Assembly (NCBI RefSeq): GCF_964656455.1 | Contig: NC_135715.1 | Coordinates: 80,020,414 to 80,084,413 of the forward strand | DNA from: Halichoerus grypus | Taxonomy: Eukaryota; Chordata; Mammalia; Carnivora; Phocidae | Direction of reading: 5' to 3' | DNA length: 64,000 bases | Shown: positions 22,663-34,419 of the stretch, in pieces | Numbering within the stretch: position 1 is the stretch's first letter | Layout of the letters: the number at the start of each line of letters is the position of its first letter | Position numbers and translations under genes: made by a program | The notes under the pieces: generated by a model | What the model was told of the DNA's origin: nothing | Database searches by the model: none | Seen by the model: only the letters and a program-made list of their open reading frames with translations

Positions 22663-25047
22663 GTTGCCACAAGCACTTTGCAGGTGGGCAAGTGGAAATT
22701 CCTTTGGGTAAGTGGCTTTCACAATATCACAGAGCAAGTGAGTGCCAATGCAAGGACCAGATCCAGGACTGCAACCTGGAGTTATTTCTGCTATGTAACC
22801 TCTTCATTTTTCTGACTCTGGGCAAAAGGGAAGGGAGAATTTATTGAACATTCTCTGTAAAGTTCCACAGAAAGTTGTGTGAGAATTGAGAGAAGCAGGA
22901 AGCCTTTCTTTGAAATGTGAGAAACTATTTGGCTAGCCCTTTCCCTTCTTTAGACTCTAAGAATAGCACAGGCTCTTCTAGAACTTCCTGGGATATGGAT
23001 CCATTTTTCTGCTTCTCCCCTTCAAAGTGCTGAAGGCAGGCACAGGTAGCCTCCCTGAGGGGTCATGGGAACTTGACAGGCAGTGTTTCAAGAAGGGGTG
23101 GCAAAAAGGGATTCTAAGATGACCCAACCATTGCAGCTGAGTGAACTCACTTCCCATCTCATGGGCACACAGGAATTTTGGTGCCCACAGTCTATATACT
23201 TCACTGGATTGAAGATGGCAGCCAACAGACCCAAGGACAAGGGGAGGAAGGAGTGTAGAATACTTTCTCCCACAATATGTAGCATTTTTTTCTTAGAAAC
23301 CTGAAAAATTCATTTACTCAGGAGACAAGGAGATACACAAGGAAGTCTTAAAAAATTCCTTCCAGGAAAAGTGAGTTTGTATGTAATGAGGAACAAAATT
23401 CATCCTTCAGGGCAGAGGATAGCTCCCTCCCAAACTAGAAAAATCTCCTGTGCTTAAGTAGAGAGAGAACACTCCCCAGATATATTTACTTGGAATAAAC
23501 TTTGTAGTTTCCTTGTTTCTAAAAATAAAATTCTCATCCGTGTTCTCATAAAGTCTGTGTAAATATAGATCCTAATGTATGTTGGAAATTACATCTTCAA
23601 GGTCAGATGTGTGATTGGAGCAAAGGATTCAGTTTCCTCAAGTAATCCCCTCATTTGGGGAGCAAGAGACCAGGAAGGATGGAAGGGTAGATATTCTTTT
23701 CTTTATTTTTTGAAGTACCAATTATAGCAGCAGCAGAAGCTGAGTTGCTTTTGTTTTATTGAGAATAGAAAGGAATCCTGTGCAAGCCAATATATAGAAC
23801 CCATGATGTAACTTTTAAGTAACACACAACTGAGCAACTGTTTAAGTAGTGTTCCTTTTCTAAATGGTCTTGGAGGACTTGTTTAGATAATTTCAAAATA
23901 CTTTAGTTAGTCTTATAATTTGGTGATGAGCATCATCATTCTCTCTTTAAAAAAAGAATTTAGTTTTATGGTGAGCATGGCTCTTTCTCTGTCTCCACAA
24001 GTATATGAAGGTGATTGAATCTGCACTATTTTCATAACTTTTGGGGACTCAGGTAGTTAGTGAGATAACTTTTAAGTTAAGCTATCTGATGATTCACTAA
24101 AATGTAAAAGCTGAAAAAAATCCGTGGCTCTTAAGTAATCATTTTGGTAGTATCAATCACTGATGAACAAAGAATTATTTGCTAATGAGGAATACTGATA
24201 TGTGTGTGTATGTGTGTATGTGTTTAATGCAGATTTTTTTTTTTTTTTTTTTTAAGCCTGGCAGAGATTGGGAACAGCACTGACTAGATATAGGAAATGT
24301 TCTTCCATTTACACTCCACAAATACACCTTATGATGATCCTGGCTATATAAGGAAAGCTTTATGAATCCAATAATGGCCTTTATATGACATCTTCGGATG
24401 TTATATATAGTGTGAGTAATCCTCTCTTTCAGTAAACACAGCATACAATGTGCTAAGCCTAATAAAACAGGGAAATAACTCATTTTATGCATTCTCCATC
24501 CTCAAAACTAAAATGCCGTGTGTTAGACTGGAGCAGTGAAAGTAATGTCCAGCCTTACGAGGCAACAAGGGAAGGCAAAATCATGACAATAGAAGCAGTG
24601 GGTATAAAGCTAGGGATTATGGTAAATTCTGTGGTTCGGAAGGAAGTGGGTAGCAGTCAAAAGAGGCTCAGGTTGCTGCTATATGGGAAATGTGAACTAA
24701 CAGGTGACCAGAATCATCAGTTAGTGTTCAATTGTTTGATTTCAATGACTATCAGCATTCTAATGGCCTTAGACAAAAAATTTCAGACTGGTATATTATT
24801 TCATCTACTCCTTCCCCTTTAAAATAGAAAACAGTGGGAAATTAGTAAGGGAATAATTTTAGAGATCATGTTATTAAAAATTAATTTTTCCATAAAGTAA
24901 GACATACATGCGTAATTTTTGGGAATACTTGTTTAAATATCAAATTTTATTTGAATTTATGTACTATGTTCTGTTGTTTAGAATTTTTTTATATTTACAG
25001 TAATTCATTTGGTTAAATGCTTGATCAGTGAGTCAAAATATCCTATT
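22663..25047. other. mostly unique sequence with simple repeats
   Basis: About 2.4 kb without a recognisable gene. A weak MIR-like block may lie at 22690-22760. A (TG)n/(TATG)n run at 24199-24222 is followed by a poly-T run of about 21 at 24234-24254. Frames of 105-111 aa at 24175-24822 have no domain or conserved motif. Confidence 0.5.
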
Positions 25048-25061
25048 TAAAGATTGGGCAG

Positions 25062-25260
25062 TGGGGTGCCTGGGTGGCTCAGTTGGTTAAGCGTCTCTCT
25101 TAGGTTCAGTTCATGATTCCAGGGTCCTGGGATTGAGCCTCACGTTGGGCTCCCTGCTCAGCAGTGAGTCTGTTTCTCCTTCTTCCTCTGACCCTCTGCC
25201 TGCTTGTGCTCACTCTCACTCTCTCTCTCTCAAATAAATAAAGAAAAATCTTAAAAAAAA
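25062..25260 (+). mobile_element. Can-SINE
   Basis: Head GGGGTGCCTGGGTGGCTCAG with the usual body and tail. Perfect 14-bp duplication TAAAGATTGGGCAG at 25048-25061 and 25261-25274. Confidence 0.95.
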
Positions 25261-25274
25261 TAAAGATTGGGCAG

Positions 25275-26330
25275 AATAAACAATAGTAATAAGGACAAAT
25301 CCTCATGGGAAAGGACATAATTTCATGGCTTGTGGACAGTTGCCTTCCAAGAATTGTTTTACATTGATCTTCTCATTGGTAGCTATCATTTACTGAGAGC
25401 TTACTATGTGCTAGGTGTACTATAAACGTATTTTATTTTTTCTTTTCTTAAAATTGAGATATAATTGATAAGTTCTTTTTTAAATTATTTTTTTAATTAC
25501 AAAAGTAATGTAGCCCTGCATAATGTAAGCATGAAAGCGTCTCTGCTGCCTTCCCTCCATCTTTGTTCTCAGAAGTCATTACCTTAACAGCTTGCTGGGG
25601 AAGATAGTTTCTGTCACTTATCGAGATCACCCAAGCTGCAGCGCATGTGACTTAGGTTGAGTCATGACCCCTAAACATTTTTGAGCATCAGTAATGTTCA
25701 TGTAGAGGGAATGAGACTCAGATAACAAACTTGAGAGTGTGAGAAATAGAACTTTGTTTTTCTATAACTAAGTTTAATTTCTATTTCAAATTCGATTTGC
25801 CAGGTGGTATAAAGTCAGCTTTGCTATGATGGAGGTCACCCCAGCTGTCCCGAGGGTTGGGTCTGTGTGGTACAGAGGGCTTATGTAGTTCAAGGTGTTT
25901 GGGGAGAGACCCTTCTGTCCCTGGAGTTTTCTATCTCCTAGAGGGACAAAACTGCTGTTGGTCTGATGTGGGAGACAGCAAACCCAAACTGTGAAACGTT
26001 AAGCATTAGGAGCTTGGTGGGGAGGCTGCACTCCCAGCTTCCACGGTGCTACATACTGTGACATTTGACTTGCCTCCAACTGGGCCAAGCCAGCTTCGGG
26101 GAAGCTGTGCAACGGATCTGTTCAATTCTCTTCTCGTCTCACAGTGGACAGCTGCACAGAGGTTCCTGTTAGGAAGAACAGGAGACGGAGACGGTTTGAA
26201 AAATGTATAAACTGGAGAGAAGGACCTGACCCACAGCCTCCATTTTCCTTGAGGCCCCTCCTCAGAGACGCAGCTCAGTCAGAGGCAGGTGACAGAGTGG
26301 GGCTCTAAGAGCTGCTCTGTGGATTCACTT
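25275..26330. other. mostly unique sequence; possible MIR and L1 scraps at the left
   Basis: 25380-25425 (TTTACTGAGAGCTTACTATGTGC) looks like a MIR minus-strand edge, and 25440-25475 like an L1 3' tail on the minus strand. The rest (25560-26330) has no recognisable repeat or exon. Confidence 0.45.
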
Positions 26331-26744
26331 CCATATATTTGGTAAAATTTATCATTTGCAAATAATGATTTTTCCCCACTTATTTCCAATCCTAACATCT
26401 TTTGCTTCTTTTCTTACTGCACTGACTTAGCCTCTGGGATAACGTTGAATAGGTTGGTGAGAGTAGGCACCTTTGCCTTGCCTCCGACTTTAAATGGACT
26501 ACTTCTGATGCTGCACAGTAAAGTTTGATGTTTTTAGTAGATGCCCTTTATCAGGTTAAGGAAATTCTTGTTTATTCCACATTTGCCAAGAGCTTTTTAA
26601 AAAATTATTTATTTATTTAATAATATTCCAATAAGCAGAAACTAACAAATAATGAACAATTGTTGACTTTTAATTATTTTTCTGCTTTTTTGTTAGTAGA
26701 CAATTTTTTAGAAGCCTTAAGGTTTACAGAAAAATTGAGCAAAT

Positions 26745-26952
26745 CAGAGGTGCTGGGGTGGCTCAGTCGGTTAAGCACCAACTCCTGGTTTCGGATCAGG
26801 TCATGATCTTGGTGTCCTGGGATGGAGCCCCATTCTGGGATCCCTGCTCAGTAGGGAGACTGCTTGAGGATTTTTCTCCCTCTCCCTCTGCCTGCACTCC
26901 CCCCATCCCCGTACTCTCTCTCTCTCCCAAATAAATAAATAAACCTATTTTA
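26745..26952 (+). mobile_element. Can-SINE in the old L1
   Basis: Somewhat diverged head (GAGGTGCTGGGGTGGCTCAG) with body and TAAATAAATAAA tail. Near-perfect duplication AAAAATTGAGCA(A/G)AT at 26730-26744 and 26953-26967. Confidence 0.93.
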
Positions 26953-27333
26953 AAAAATTGAGCAGATAATATAGTCCAGAGAGTTCCCATATAACCCGCC
27001 ACCCCACACATGCACTTTGCCCTATTATTAATATCTACATTAGTGTGGTACATTTGCTGGAATTAATGAACCAATATTGATACATTATTATTGACTAAAG
27101 TCCATACTTTATTTCAATTTCCTTAGTTTTTCCCTAATGTCCTTTCACTGTTCCAGGATCCCTTCCCAGGAAACCACATTACACTGAATTATCCGGTCTC
27201 TTTTGGCTCCTCTTCGCTATGACAGTTTCTCAGACTTTTCTTGTTTTTAATGACCTTGGCAGTTTTGAGGCACACTGGTTAGGTATTTTGTAAAATGTCC
27301 CTCAGTTGGAATTCATCTGATGTTTTTCTTTTT

Positions 27334-28129
27334 AAAAAATATTTACTTATTTATTTAAAAAATTGAGATAAAATTGACATATAGCATTATATTAATTTCA
27401 GGTGTACAACATAGTGGTTTTTATATGTATATATTTTGAAATGATCACCACAATGAGTAGTTAATATCCATCACCACTCATAGTTAAAAATTTTTTTCTT
27501 CTGATGAGCACTTTTAGGATCTACTCTCAGCAATTTTCAAATATATAACGCAGTCTTTTTTTTTTTTAGATTTTATTTATTTTTGAGAGAGAGACAGAGA
27601 GTGAGAGAGAGAGCACAAGTGGGGAGGAGAGGGAGAGGCAGGCTCCCCACAGAGCAGGGAGCCCGATGCGGACTTGATCCCAGGACTCTGGGATCATGAC
27701 CTGAGCCAAAGGCAGACGCTTAACCGACTGAGCCACCCCAGGCGCCCTATAATGCAGTCTTAATAACTGTAGTCACCATCCTGTACAATATATCCTCAGG
27801 ACTTATTTATTTTTTAACTGAAAGTTTGTACTTTTGACCCCTTTCACTCATTTTACTCACCTCCCAACACCTGCTTCTGGCAACTACCAATCTATTCTTT
27901 GTATCTATGAGTTTGGGTTTTTGTTTTGCTTTGTTTTTGTTTTTTGATTCCACATATAAGTGCGGTCATTTTGAGTTAGTGTTTTCATCTATTTTGAATA
28001 AACACCCAGAAGTGGAATTGCTGGATCGTAGGGTAGCTCTATTTTTAACTTTTTGAGAAACCTCCATACTGTTTTCCACAGTGGCTGCACCAGCTTGCAT
28101 TCCCACCAACAGTGCATGAGGGTTCCCTT
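27334..28129 (-). mobile_element. 5'-truncated L1, minus strand, nested
   Basis: An L1 3' UTR and ORF2 C-terminus on the minus strand (AAATTGACATATAGCATTAT to GGGAACCCTCATGCACTG). A duplication TGATGTTTTTCTTTTT is present at 27318-27333 and 28130-28145. An internal deletion joins 27970 (AAGTGCGGTCATTTT) to more 5' ORF2 sequence. A SINE is inserted at 27558-27748. Confidence 0.85.
27558..27748 (-). mobile_element. Can-SINE, minus strand, inside nested L1
   Basis: Minus-strand copy from GGGCGCCTGGGGTGGCTCAG to a T-rich (A-tail) start. Duplication ATAA(C/T)GCAGTCTT at 27545-27557 and 27749-27761. Confidence 0.94.
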
Positions 28130-28142
28130 TGATGTTTTTCTT

Positions 28143-28336
28143 TTTTTAAAGATCTTTATTTATTTATTTGACAGAGAGAGACACAGCAAGAGAGGGAACA
28201 CAAGCAGGGGGAGTGGGGGAGGGGGAAGCAGGCCTGCTGCAGAGCAGGGAGCCTGATGCGGGGCTCGATCCCAGTACCTGGGATCATGACCTGAGCCGAA
28301 GGCAGACGCTTAACGACTGAGCCACCCAGGTGCCCC
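28143..28336 (-). mobile_element. Can-SINE, minus strand, at the edge of nested L1
   Basis: Minus-strand copy ending CACCCAGGTGCCCC at 28336. Its duplication TGTTTTTCTT lies at 28133-28142 and 28337-28346, within the right-hand duplication of the L1 at 27334-28129, so it inserted after that L1. Confidence 0.93.
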
Positions 28337-29093
28337 TGTTTTTCTTATTATTATATTGGGTTATGGGTTTTGGGGAAGAAGACCATAAAGGTGAATTGCT
28401 GTTCTCATCATATCAAATCAAATGTACATACATTCAGTATGATTTATCATTGTTGATACTGACCTTTCTCACTTGGCTGAGGGAGTGCTTGCTAGATTTG
28501 TCCATGGGAAGGCTACTCTCCCCACTCACACCCCGTGCAATCCATTTTGTACTCTTTGAAAGAAAATCACTATGTACAGCCTGCACTTAAGGAGTGAGGA
28601 GTTATGCTTCATTTTCCTGAGGATGGAGTAGCTACATAAATTATTTGAAAGGCTTCTGTGTGGGAGATTTATCTATTTTCCCCGTTTATTCATTTATTCC
28701 CTGATATCATTATTAGGTGGAATATTTACAAGTACTGAGTCAATTTCTTTCTGTTTTTCTTCCATTCTTTCTATTCATTCGTTGGTCAATTTTGGTAAGT
28801 TATACCTAAGAATTATTCTATTCCACTGAAGTTTCCAGATTTAATGATATAAAAATTGTAGTATTCTCCTAGGATTTAAACAACTTTACTGAATATGTAG
28901 GTATGTCACGCTTTTCATTCTAAATTTGCCTATTTGTAACTTGTTTTTCTTTTCTTATCAATTTTGCAAGGAGTTTGTCCATTTTATAGTCCTTGTGAAG
29001 AACCAGCTTTTATTGGGTTGATTGTCTATGGTTTTTACATTCTTTATTTCATTACTTTTACCCTTATCTATATTACTTTCTTCCTACTACTTT

Positions 29094-29297
29094 TTTTTTA
29101 AAGATTTTATTTATTTATTTGAGAGAGAGAGAGAGAAAATGTGAGAGAGAGAGAGAGAGCATGAGAGGGGGGAAGGTCAGAGGGAGAAGCAGACTCCCTG
29201 CTGAGCAGGGAGCCAGACGTGGGACTGGATCCCAGGACTTCAGGAACATGACCTGAGACGAAGGCAGTTGCTTAACCAACTGAGCCACCCAGGCGCC
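29094..29297 (-). mobile_element. Can-SINE, minus strand
   Basis: Full-length copy with (GA)n-rich middle (antisense CT body). Imperfect duplication CTTCCTA(C/A)(T/A... )CTTT at about 29080-29093 and 29298-29311, both of the form CTTCCTAnnnCTTT with small changes. Confidence 0.9.
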
Positions 29298-29655
29298 CTT
29301 CCTAATGCTTTCTTTGCATTTGTTCTCTTGTCCTTTCCACAGTTTATTGTGCTTATTTTTAATCTTTCATGTGTTTACATAAATGCATATAAGGTGTAAA
29401 TTCCCTTTACATCCTGCATTAAGGGTTTTCCACAAGTTTTTTAAAATGCAGTTCTTTCTGTTAAGTTAGAAATATTTCAAAGCTTTCATTATGCTTTCCT
29501 ATTGGGCCAATGATATTTAGAAGTATACTTTTAAATTTCTAGATATATGTGTTTTTAAAAACAAAAACCCCAAAAAACCATATTTATTATTGATTTCTAA
29601 TTTTAATAAATTATGATTAGATATCATGGTTTGTGGCATATCAGGGTTTTTTTTT

Positions 29656-31461
29656 TTTTTGCCTTTTTAAAATATTGAAGTATAATTAACATACAATCTT
29701 ATATTAGTTTCAGGTATACAACATATTGATTCAGTAATACATTACTATATATTACTCAGTGCTCACCATGTTAAGTGTAGTCACAATCTATCACCATAGA
29801 ACATTATTACAATATTGTTATTATATTCCCTATGCTACTCTTTTCATTTCAGTGACTTATTTATTTTATAACTGGAAGTTTGTACCTCTTAATTTTACCC
29901 TTTATCTGTTTCACCCATCTACCCACCCACCTTCCCTCTGGCAACCATGAGTCTGTTCTCTGTTTTTAAGAGTCTGTTTGGTGTTTTGTTTGTTTGTTAT
30001 TTGTTTTGTTTTTTAGATTCCACATATAAGTGAAATCATATGGTATAATGACTGAGTAATATTCCATTGTGTGTGTGTGTGTGTATATATATATATAAAA
30101 CATCTTCTTTATCCATTCATCTATGGATGGGCACTTGGGTTGCTTCCATATCTTTACTATTGTAAATAAAGCTGCAATAAACATAATGGTGAATATATCT
30201 ATTTGAATATAAATCTAGTGTTTTTTTAAAAGATTTTATTTATTTGAGACAGAGAGAGAGAGAGAGATCGAGCATGAGCTGGCAGGGAGAAGCAGAGGCA
30301 GGGGGACAAGCAGACTCCCCGCTGAACAGGGAGTCCCATGCGGGGCTTGATCCCAGGACCCTGGGATCACACCAGAGCCGAAGGCAGATGCTTAACTGAC
30401 TGAGCCACCCAGGCGCCTCTAAATCTAGTGTTTTTGTTTTCTTTGGGTAAATATTCAGTAGTGGAACTGTTGGATCATATCTTGTAGTGGAATTACTGGG
30501 TCATACTTTTAATTTTTTGAGGAATCTCCATACCAATTTGCATTCCCATCAATGTACCAATTTACATTCGTACGCAATTTATATTCCCACCAATAGGGTA
30601 TGAGGGTTGTCTTTTCTACATCCTCCCCAACACCTGTTATCTTGTTATCTTTTTGATACTAGCCATTCTGACTGGTGTGAGGTTCATCTCATTGTAGTTT
30701 TTATTTGCATTTCCCTGCTGATGAGTGATATTGAGCATATTTGCATGTGTCCATTGGTCATCTGTATGTCTTCTTTGGAAAAAATGTCTCTTCAGATCCT
30801 ATGCCCATTTTTAACTTGGATTGTTTGATGTTTTTGGTGTTGAGTTGTATATGTTCTTTATGTATTTTGGAGACTAACCCCTTATTGGATATGCTGTTGG
30901 CAAATGCCTTTTCTCATTCAGTAGGTTGCCTTTTGGTTTTGCTCATGGTTTTCTTTGCTGTGCAAAAGCTTTTAATTTTGATGTAACCCCACAGTTTATT
31001 TTTGTGTTATTTCCCTTGCCTGAATAGACAGGTCTATGAATATGTTGTTAAGGGCTGTGTCCAAGAGATCACTGCCTATGTTTTTTTCTAGGGGGTTTTA
31101 TGGTTTCAGGTATCACATTTAGTTCTTTAATTCATTTTGAGTTTATTTTTGTGTTGGTGTAAGAAAGTGGTCTAGTTTCATTCTTTTGCATGTAGCTGTC
31201 CAGGTTTCCCAGCACCATTTATTGAAAAGACTGTCTTTTTGCTATTGTATATTCTTTCCTCCTTTGTCATAGGTTAATTGACTGTATAGTTGTGGGTTTA
31301 TTTCTGGGCTCTCTGTCCTGTTCCATTAATCTCTGTGTCTATTTTTGTGTCAGTACCATACTGTTTTGTTTACTATAGCTTTGTAGTATATCTTGAAATC
31401 TGGGATTATGATACCTTCAACTTTGTTCTTCTTTCTCAAGATTGCTATCTGGTATGACAGT
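29656..31461 (-). mobile_element. L1, 5'-truncated, minus strand, about 1.6 kb without its SINE
   Basis: Starts with a poly-T (A-tail) at about 29647, then L1 3' UTR, then the antisense of ORF2 from the C-terminus to the region before CWRGCGE and further upstream, ending at 31461. A (GT)n/(AT)n run lies at 30069-30098. A SINE is inserted at 30226. Small tandem duplications occur at 30459-30510 and 30531-30595. Confidence 0.88.
30226..30419 (-). mobile_element. Can-SINE, minus strand, inside L1
   Basis: Minus-strand copy ending in CACCCAGGCGCCTC. Duplication TAAATCTAGTGTTTTT at about 30210-30225 and 30420-30435. Confidence 0.95.
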
Positions 31462-32279
31462 TTACTTAGATACTGACATATGTCCTTCTAGTGTTTCAAG
31501 AAGATAGTGTTTGATGGTGACTGCTAAGACCAGCTTTTCATTGACATAGTCATTAGTGTCCCACCTGGCCCAACAGTGGCCTTTGTCAGGGTCTGACTTG
31601 CAGGGTAGAGGGGTGGGTTTTGGGCAACAAGTCCCCTTGCAAGATGCCCTTTATGTCTGTTCAGTGGCAGAGGTGTAACACATAAGAGTAATAATCTGAC
31701 ACCATTTCTGGTTTCCATTAATCTCAGCACTACATCACTCTGGCACAAGGAAACTGTTAATCTGGTTTGAAGAGGCAATTCCAGAATAATTAGCATAATT
31801 CCACACTGAGATATGTTAATTGAGGGGGAAGTGAATGAAAGGTCTTGGGGACACCCATTAAATCTAGCAACTGTGGGAAGGCCACCCTTTGCTAATCTGA
31901 ATCAGACTCCATCCAGGTCACCAAGCCAGTGGCAACAGAGAAGCTGAAAAGTCTCAGGGCTCTTACCTGGATCTCTAGCTTTCTTTTCACCTTTTTTGTC
32001 TCATCTTTTCATTTTTCTTTAACATACATTTGTCCGTTTCTAAATCTTTTCAGTTTAAGCATTTCCTTTCTTTTATTTTTTGCTCTTCATTTTCAGTCCT
32101 CTAATTTCACTTTCCCCTTGTTCTTTTTCTTTACTTGTGGGGGATATTTGCTTATTATGGATGTTTTAAAAGTCCCCTGTCTCCTTGCTTGGAACCAACA
32201 TGTTCTTTAGGCAGGGAAAATTGTATTTAGATTGATCTATTAATGCACGCTTATTGTGCTGAAACTCCTGCCAAAAGAT
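31462..32279. other. unique sequence
   Basis: About 820 bases with no recognised gene or repeat. 31970-32150 is T/C-rich. Frames of 90-93 aa here have no recognisable domain. Confidence 0.5.
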
Positions 32280-32294
32280 ACTAGTTAGAATTTA

Positions 32295-32492
32295 TTTATT
32301 TATTTAAAGATTTTATTTATTTTTTGACAGAGAGAGAGACAGTGAGAGAGGGAACACAAACCGGGGGAGTGGGAGAGGGAGAAGGAGGCTTCCCGCAGAG
32401 CAGGGAGCGGGATGCAGGCCTCGATCCCAGGACCCTGAGATCATGACCTGAGCCGAAAGCAGATGCTTAACAACTGAGCCACCCAGGTGCCA
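32295..32492 (-). mobile_element. Can-SINE, minus strand
   Basis: Full-length copy. Perfect 15-bp duplication ACTAGTTAGAATTTA at 32280-32294 and 32493-32507. Confidence 0.95.
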
Positions 32493-32507
32493 ACTAGTTA
32501 GAATTTA

Positions 32508-33823
32508 GATGTGATGATAGGACATTCCTCTGGACAGTCTGGATTTGTAAAATAGATATTAAACTCTTTCTTTATTAGACCTCACTGTGCTTTGAGAGAT
32601 TTATGGTCTTGTTTCCCAGTGGAGGAAAGGAAAAAATGGGAAATTCTATAGCCCACCAAAAGTATCCCAGTGATGCTGGCAATGGGGCTCTTGGATAGCA
32701 AGGCCTCAACTCTAGTAGTGAAAAGGAAGGGATCCTGTAGGAATCATTGCATTGAAAATGTGTATGTTCAGTCAACCAATTGATCTATAATCAAACAAGA
32801 AATATTTGTTGAGGGCCTATGCTGTATGAGAGGCCCATGGTAGATAGTTTACAGATTACTAGGGAAATCTAGGCAATCCCTAGTTATATTAATAGGGCAG
32901 GTTAAATGTAGGAAGGGGTAGACACAAAAGTATGAAGACTAATACAAGAGAAGATTGTTTTTTTTTCCTTAGCACTACTGGGTGGATGTACAGATTGACA
33001 TAGGCCCCTCCTCTGTAAAACTATTGCAGGACGGAGGCGGATAGGGATACTTCTATCCTGAATGCATGGCCTCTGAGGTTGCCTTGGAGACCATTTTCAT
33101 TCTAGCTAGCTGGAAAGGAAGGGAGTATGGAAGTGCAGGTGTGGGAGCTTTTTATGGGCCAGGCCCAGAAGTATAACTTCTACTTACATTCATTGGCTAG
33201 GATTTGGTTACATGGCTACATCTGACAGCAGTAGAGGAAATGAGCTCCAGCTCTGTACCCAGGGTGGCAAAAACGTAAATTCTGGCTAGGAGCTGGCGCT
33301 GTGTCCTGCCCCGGCTAAAAAATGGGCTGTGTTTCTAATGTGAAACTATGGATGACTTAAATTAGCTTCTTTATATTTTCCTATATTTTTCCAAGTTTAT
33401 TATTGCATGCATTACTTTTATAATCAGGAAAAAAATAGTATATCTTATTTTAAAAAATGTAATCCTGGGGTTTGGAACTTAGAACATTATAATTTTTTTT
33501 CTATACAAACAGTTAAAATGGCTGTTTTGATCCCCAGATAAGATTATAAAATCCTATATAACCCACAAAGTAGTTGAAAATATAAGGCTAATCTAATTAG
33601 TTATTAACTCTGCCATGCTTCTCAAAGAGATTTACGTCTCACTATGAAGCCAGCCTGAAATCTGCACTCTAGGAGAAGGAGGTAAGGTAGGACTGAGGAA
33701 GTGATAAGAAAGAGAAATAGGAAGAGTATCTGCCCCCTTTCCAGAGGTGAATGAAGTAAAAATGTGGAAATAGGGGCTTCCTCTATCCCTCCATTTTGCT
33801 GCTCTTCCTCTCTCCCATTACCT
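32508..33823. other. mostly unique sequence; L1ME-type tail near 33340-33440
   Basis: No gene recognised. 33340-33440 (TTTCCAAGTTTATTATTGCATGCATTACTTTTATAATCAGG) resembles the 3' end of an old plus-strand L1ME-class element. The remainder carries nothing I can name. Confidence 0.45.
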
Positions 33824-33994
33824 TAAGCTCCTTCCCCAGGCATGGTAGCTGGCACCTTCCCCAGGCATGGTAGCTGGCTCCTTCCCCAGGCATGGTAGCT
33901 GGCTCCTTCCCCAGACATGGTAGCTGGCACCTTCCCCAAGCATGGTAGCTGGCTTCTTCCACAGCCATGGTACTGGGAACTTCCCCAGGCATGC
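33824..33994. repeat. 25-bp minisatellite, about 6.8 copies
   Basis: The unit CATGGTAGCTGGCTCCTTCC plus CCAGG starts at 33841, 33866, 33891, 33916, 33941 and 33966, with a partial unit before and after. Copies differ by a few substitutions (CTCC/CACC/CTTC), and the last full copy is the most changed. Because 25 is not a multiple of 3, the minus-strand 71-aa frame across it cycles through three reading frames of the repeat and is not evidence of a gene. Confidence 0.95.
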
Positions 33995-34419
33995 CCACTT
34001 TCTAAACTAATCCCTGCCCCAAAATCACCCCTTTATTTTCCCCTCTTCTCTCACTGACCTCACTTAGGGATTGTGGGGAAAACCTTATTTGATAATTATC
34101 AGATAATACCTTATCAGATAATTAATTAATTATCTGAATTAAGTCAAATAGAATAATTCAACATTCAGATTGAATGTCCTATCAATGTTCTCCATCTGAA
34201 TTATAAGTGGTTGGTAATACAACCACTTAGATTTCTCTGCGTATCTGCAGTTTTCAAGAAGAAAATTTGTTAAGCCAAATGCCTCTATCATTGGTAGAAT
34301 TTTAGGCAGAGTGACCTAGTCAAGATTGTCAGATATTTTTGGTAGATACTTTTGGTCAGAGACTCCATCCAGGCTTATGTGGAAACCCTTCCCCTGAAGA
34401 GTTCAAATTTCTGTTTTTG
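33995..34419. other. AT-rich unique sequence with a palindrome
   Basis: No gene seen. A perfect 24-bp palindrome lies at 34114-34137 (TCAGATAATTAA and its complement), next to further GATAATTATC/CAGATAAT repeats at 34091-34110. Confidence 0.55.

Larger units (their letters stand above)
26640..28735 (-). mobile_element. old L1 3'-UTR-type block, minus strand, carrying nested insertions
   Basis: Blocks GTTTACAGAAAAATTGAGC, GTGTGGTACATTTGCTGG, CTGTTCCAGGATCCCTTCC, TATTGGGTTATGGGTTTTGG and CACTTAAGGAGTGAGGAGTT are typical of an abundant old L1M 3' region. It is interrupted by a SINE (26745), an L1 (27334-28129) and two more SINEs. Subfamily not assigned. Confidence 0.65.
26331..29650 (-). mobile_element. 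old L1 ORF2 pieces, minus strand, split by later insertions
   Basis: Two parts of one old L1 ORF2 read on the minus strand. 26331-26615 corresponds to the RT palm region (antisense of the block around the thumb, with TTGAATAGGTTGGTGAGAGT). About 28735-29650 corresponds to the connection region, where GAAGAACCAGCTTTTATTGG is the antisense of the conserved KSWF stretch. The order is as expected for one element, with about 2.1 kb of other repeats between. Highly diverged; boundaries approximate. Confidence 0.6.

Noticed and set aside
22309..22815. 168-aa plus-strand frame
   Set aside because: It runs through a recognisable ancient LTR and beyond, so it is a chance frame.
33824..33994. Spaced repeats considered as a CRISPR array
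   Set aside because: Units are directly tandem with no unique spacers and the context is a mammalian genome. It is a minisatellite.
33783..33998. 71-aa minus-strand frame with repeating GRCQLPCLGKE-like words
   Set aside because: Translation of the 25-bp minisatellite. The period is not a multiple of three, and the frame ends soon after the repeat.
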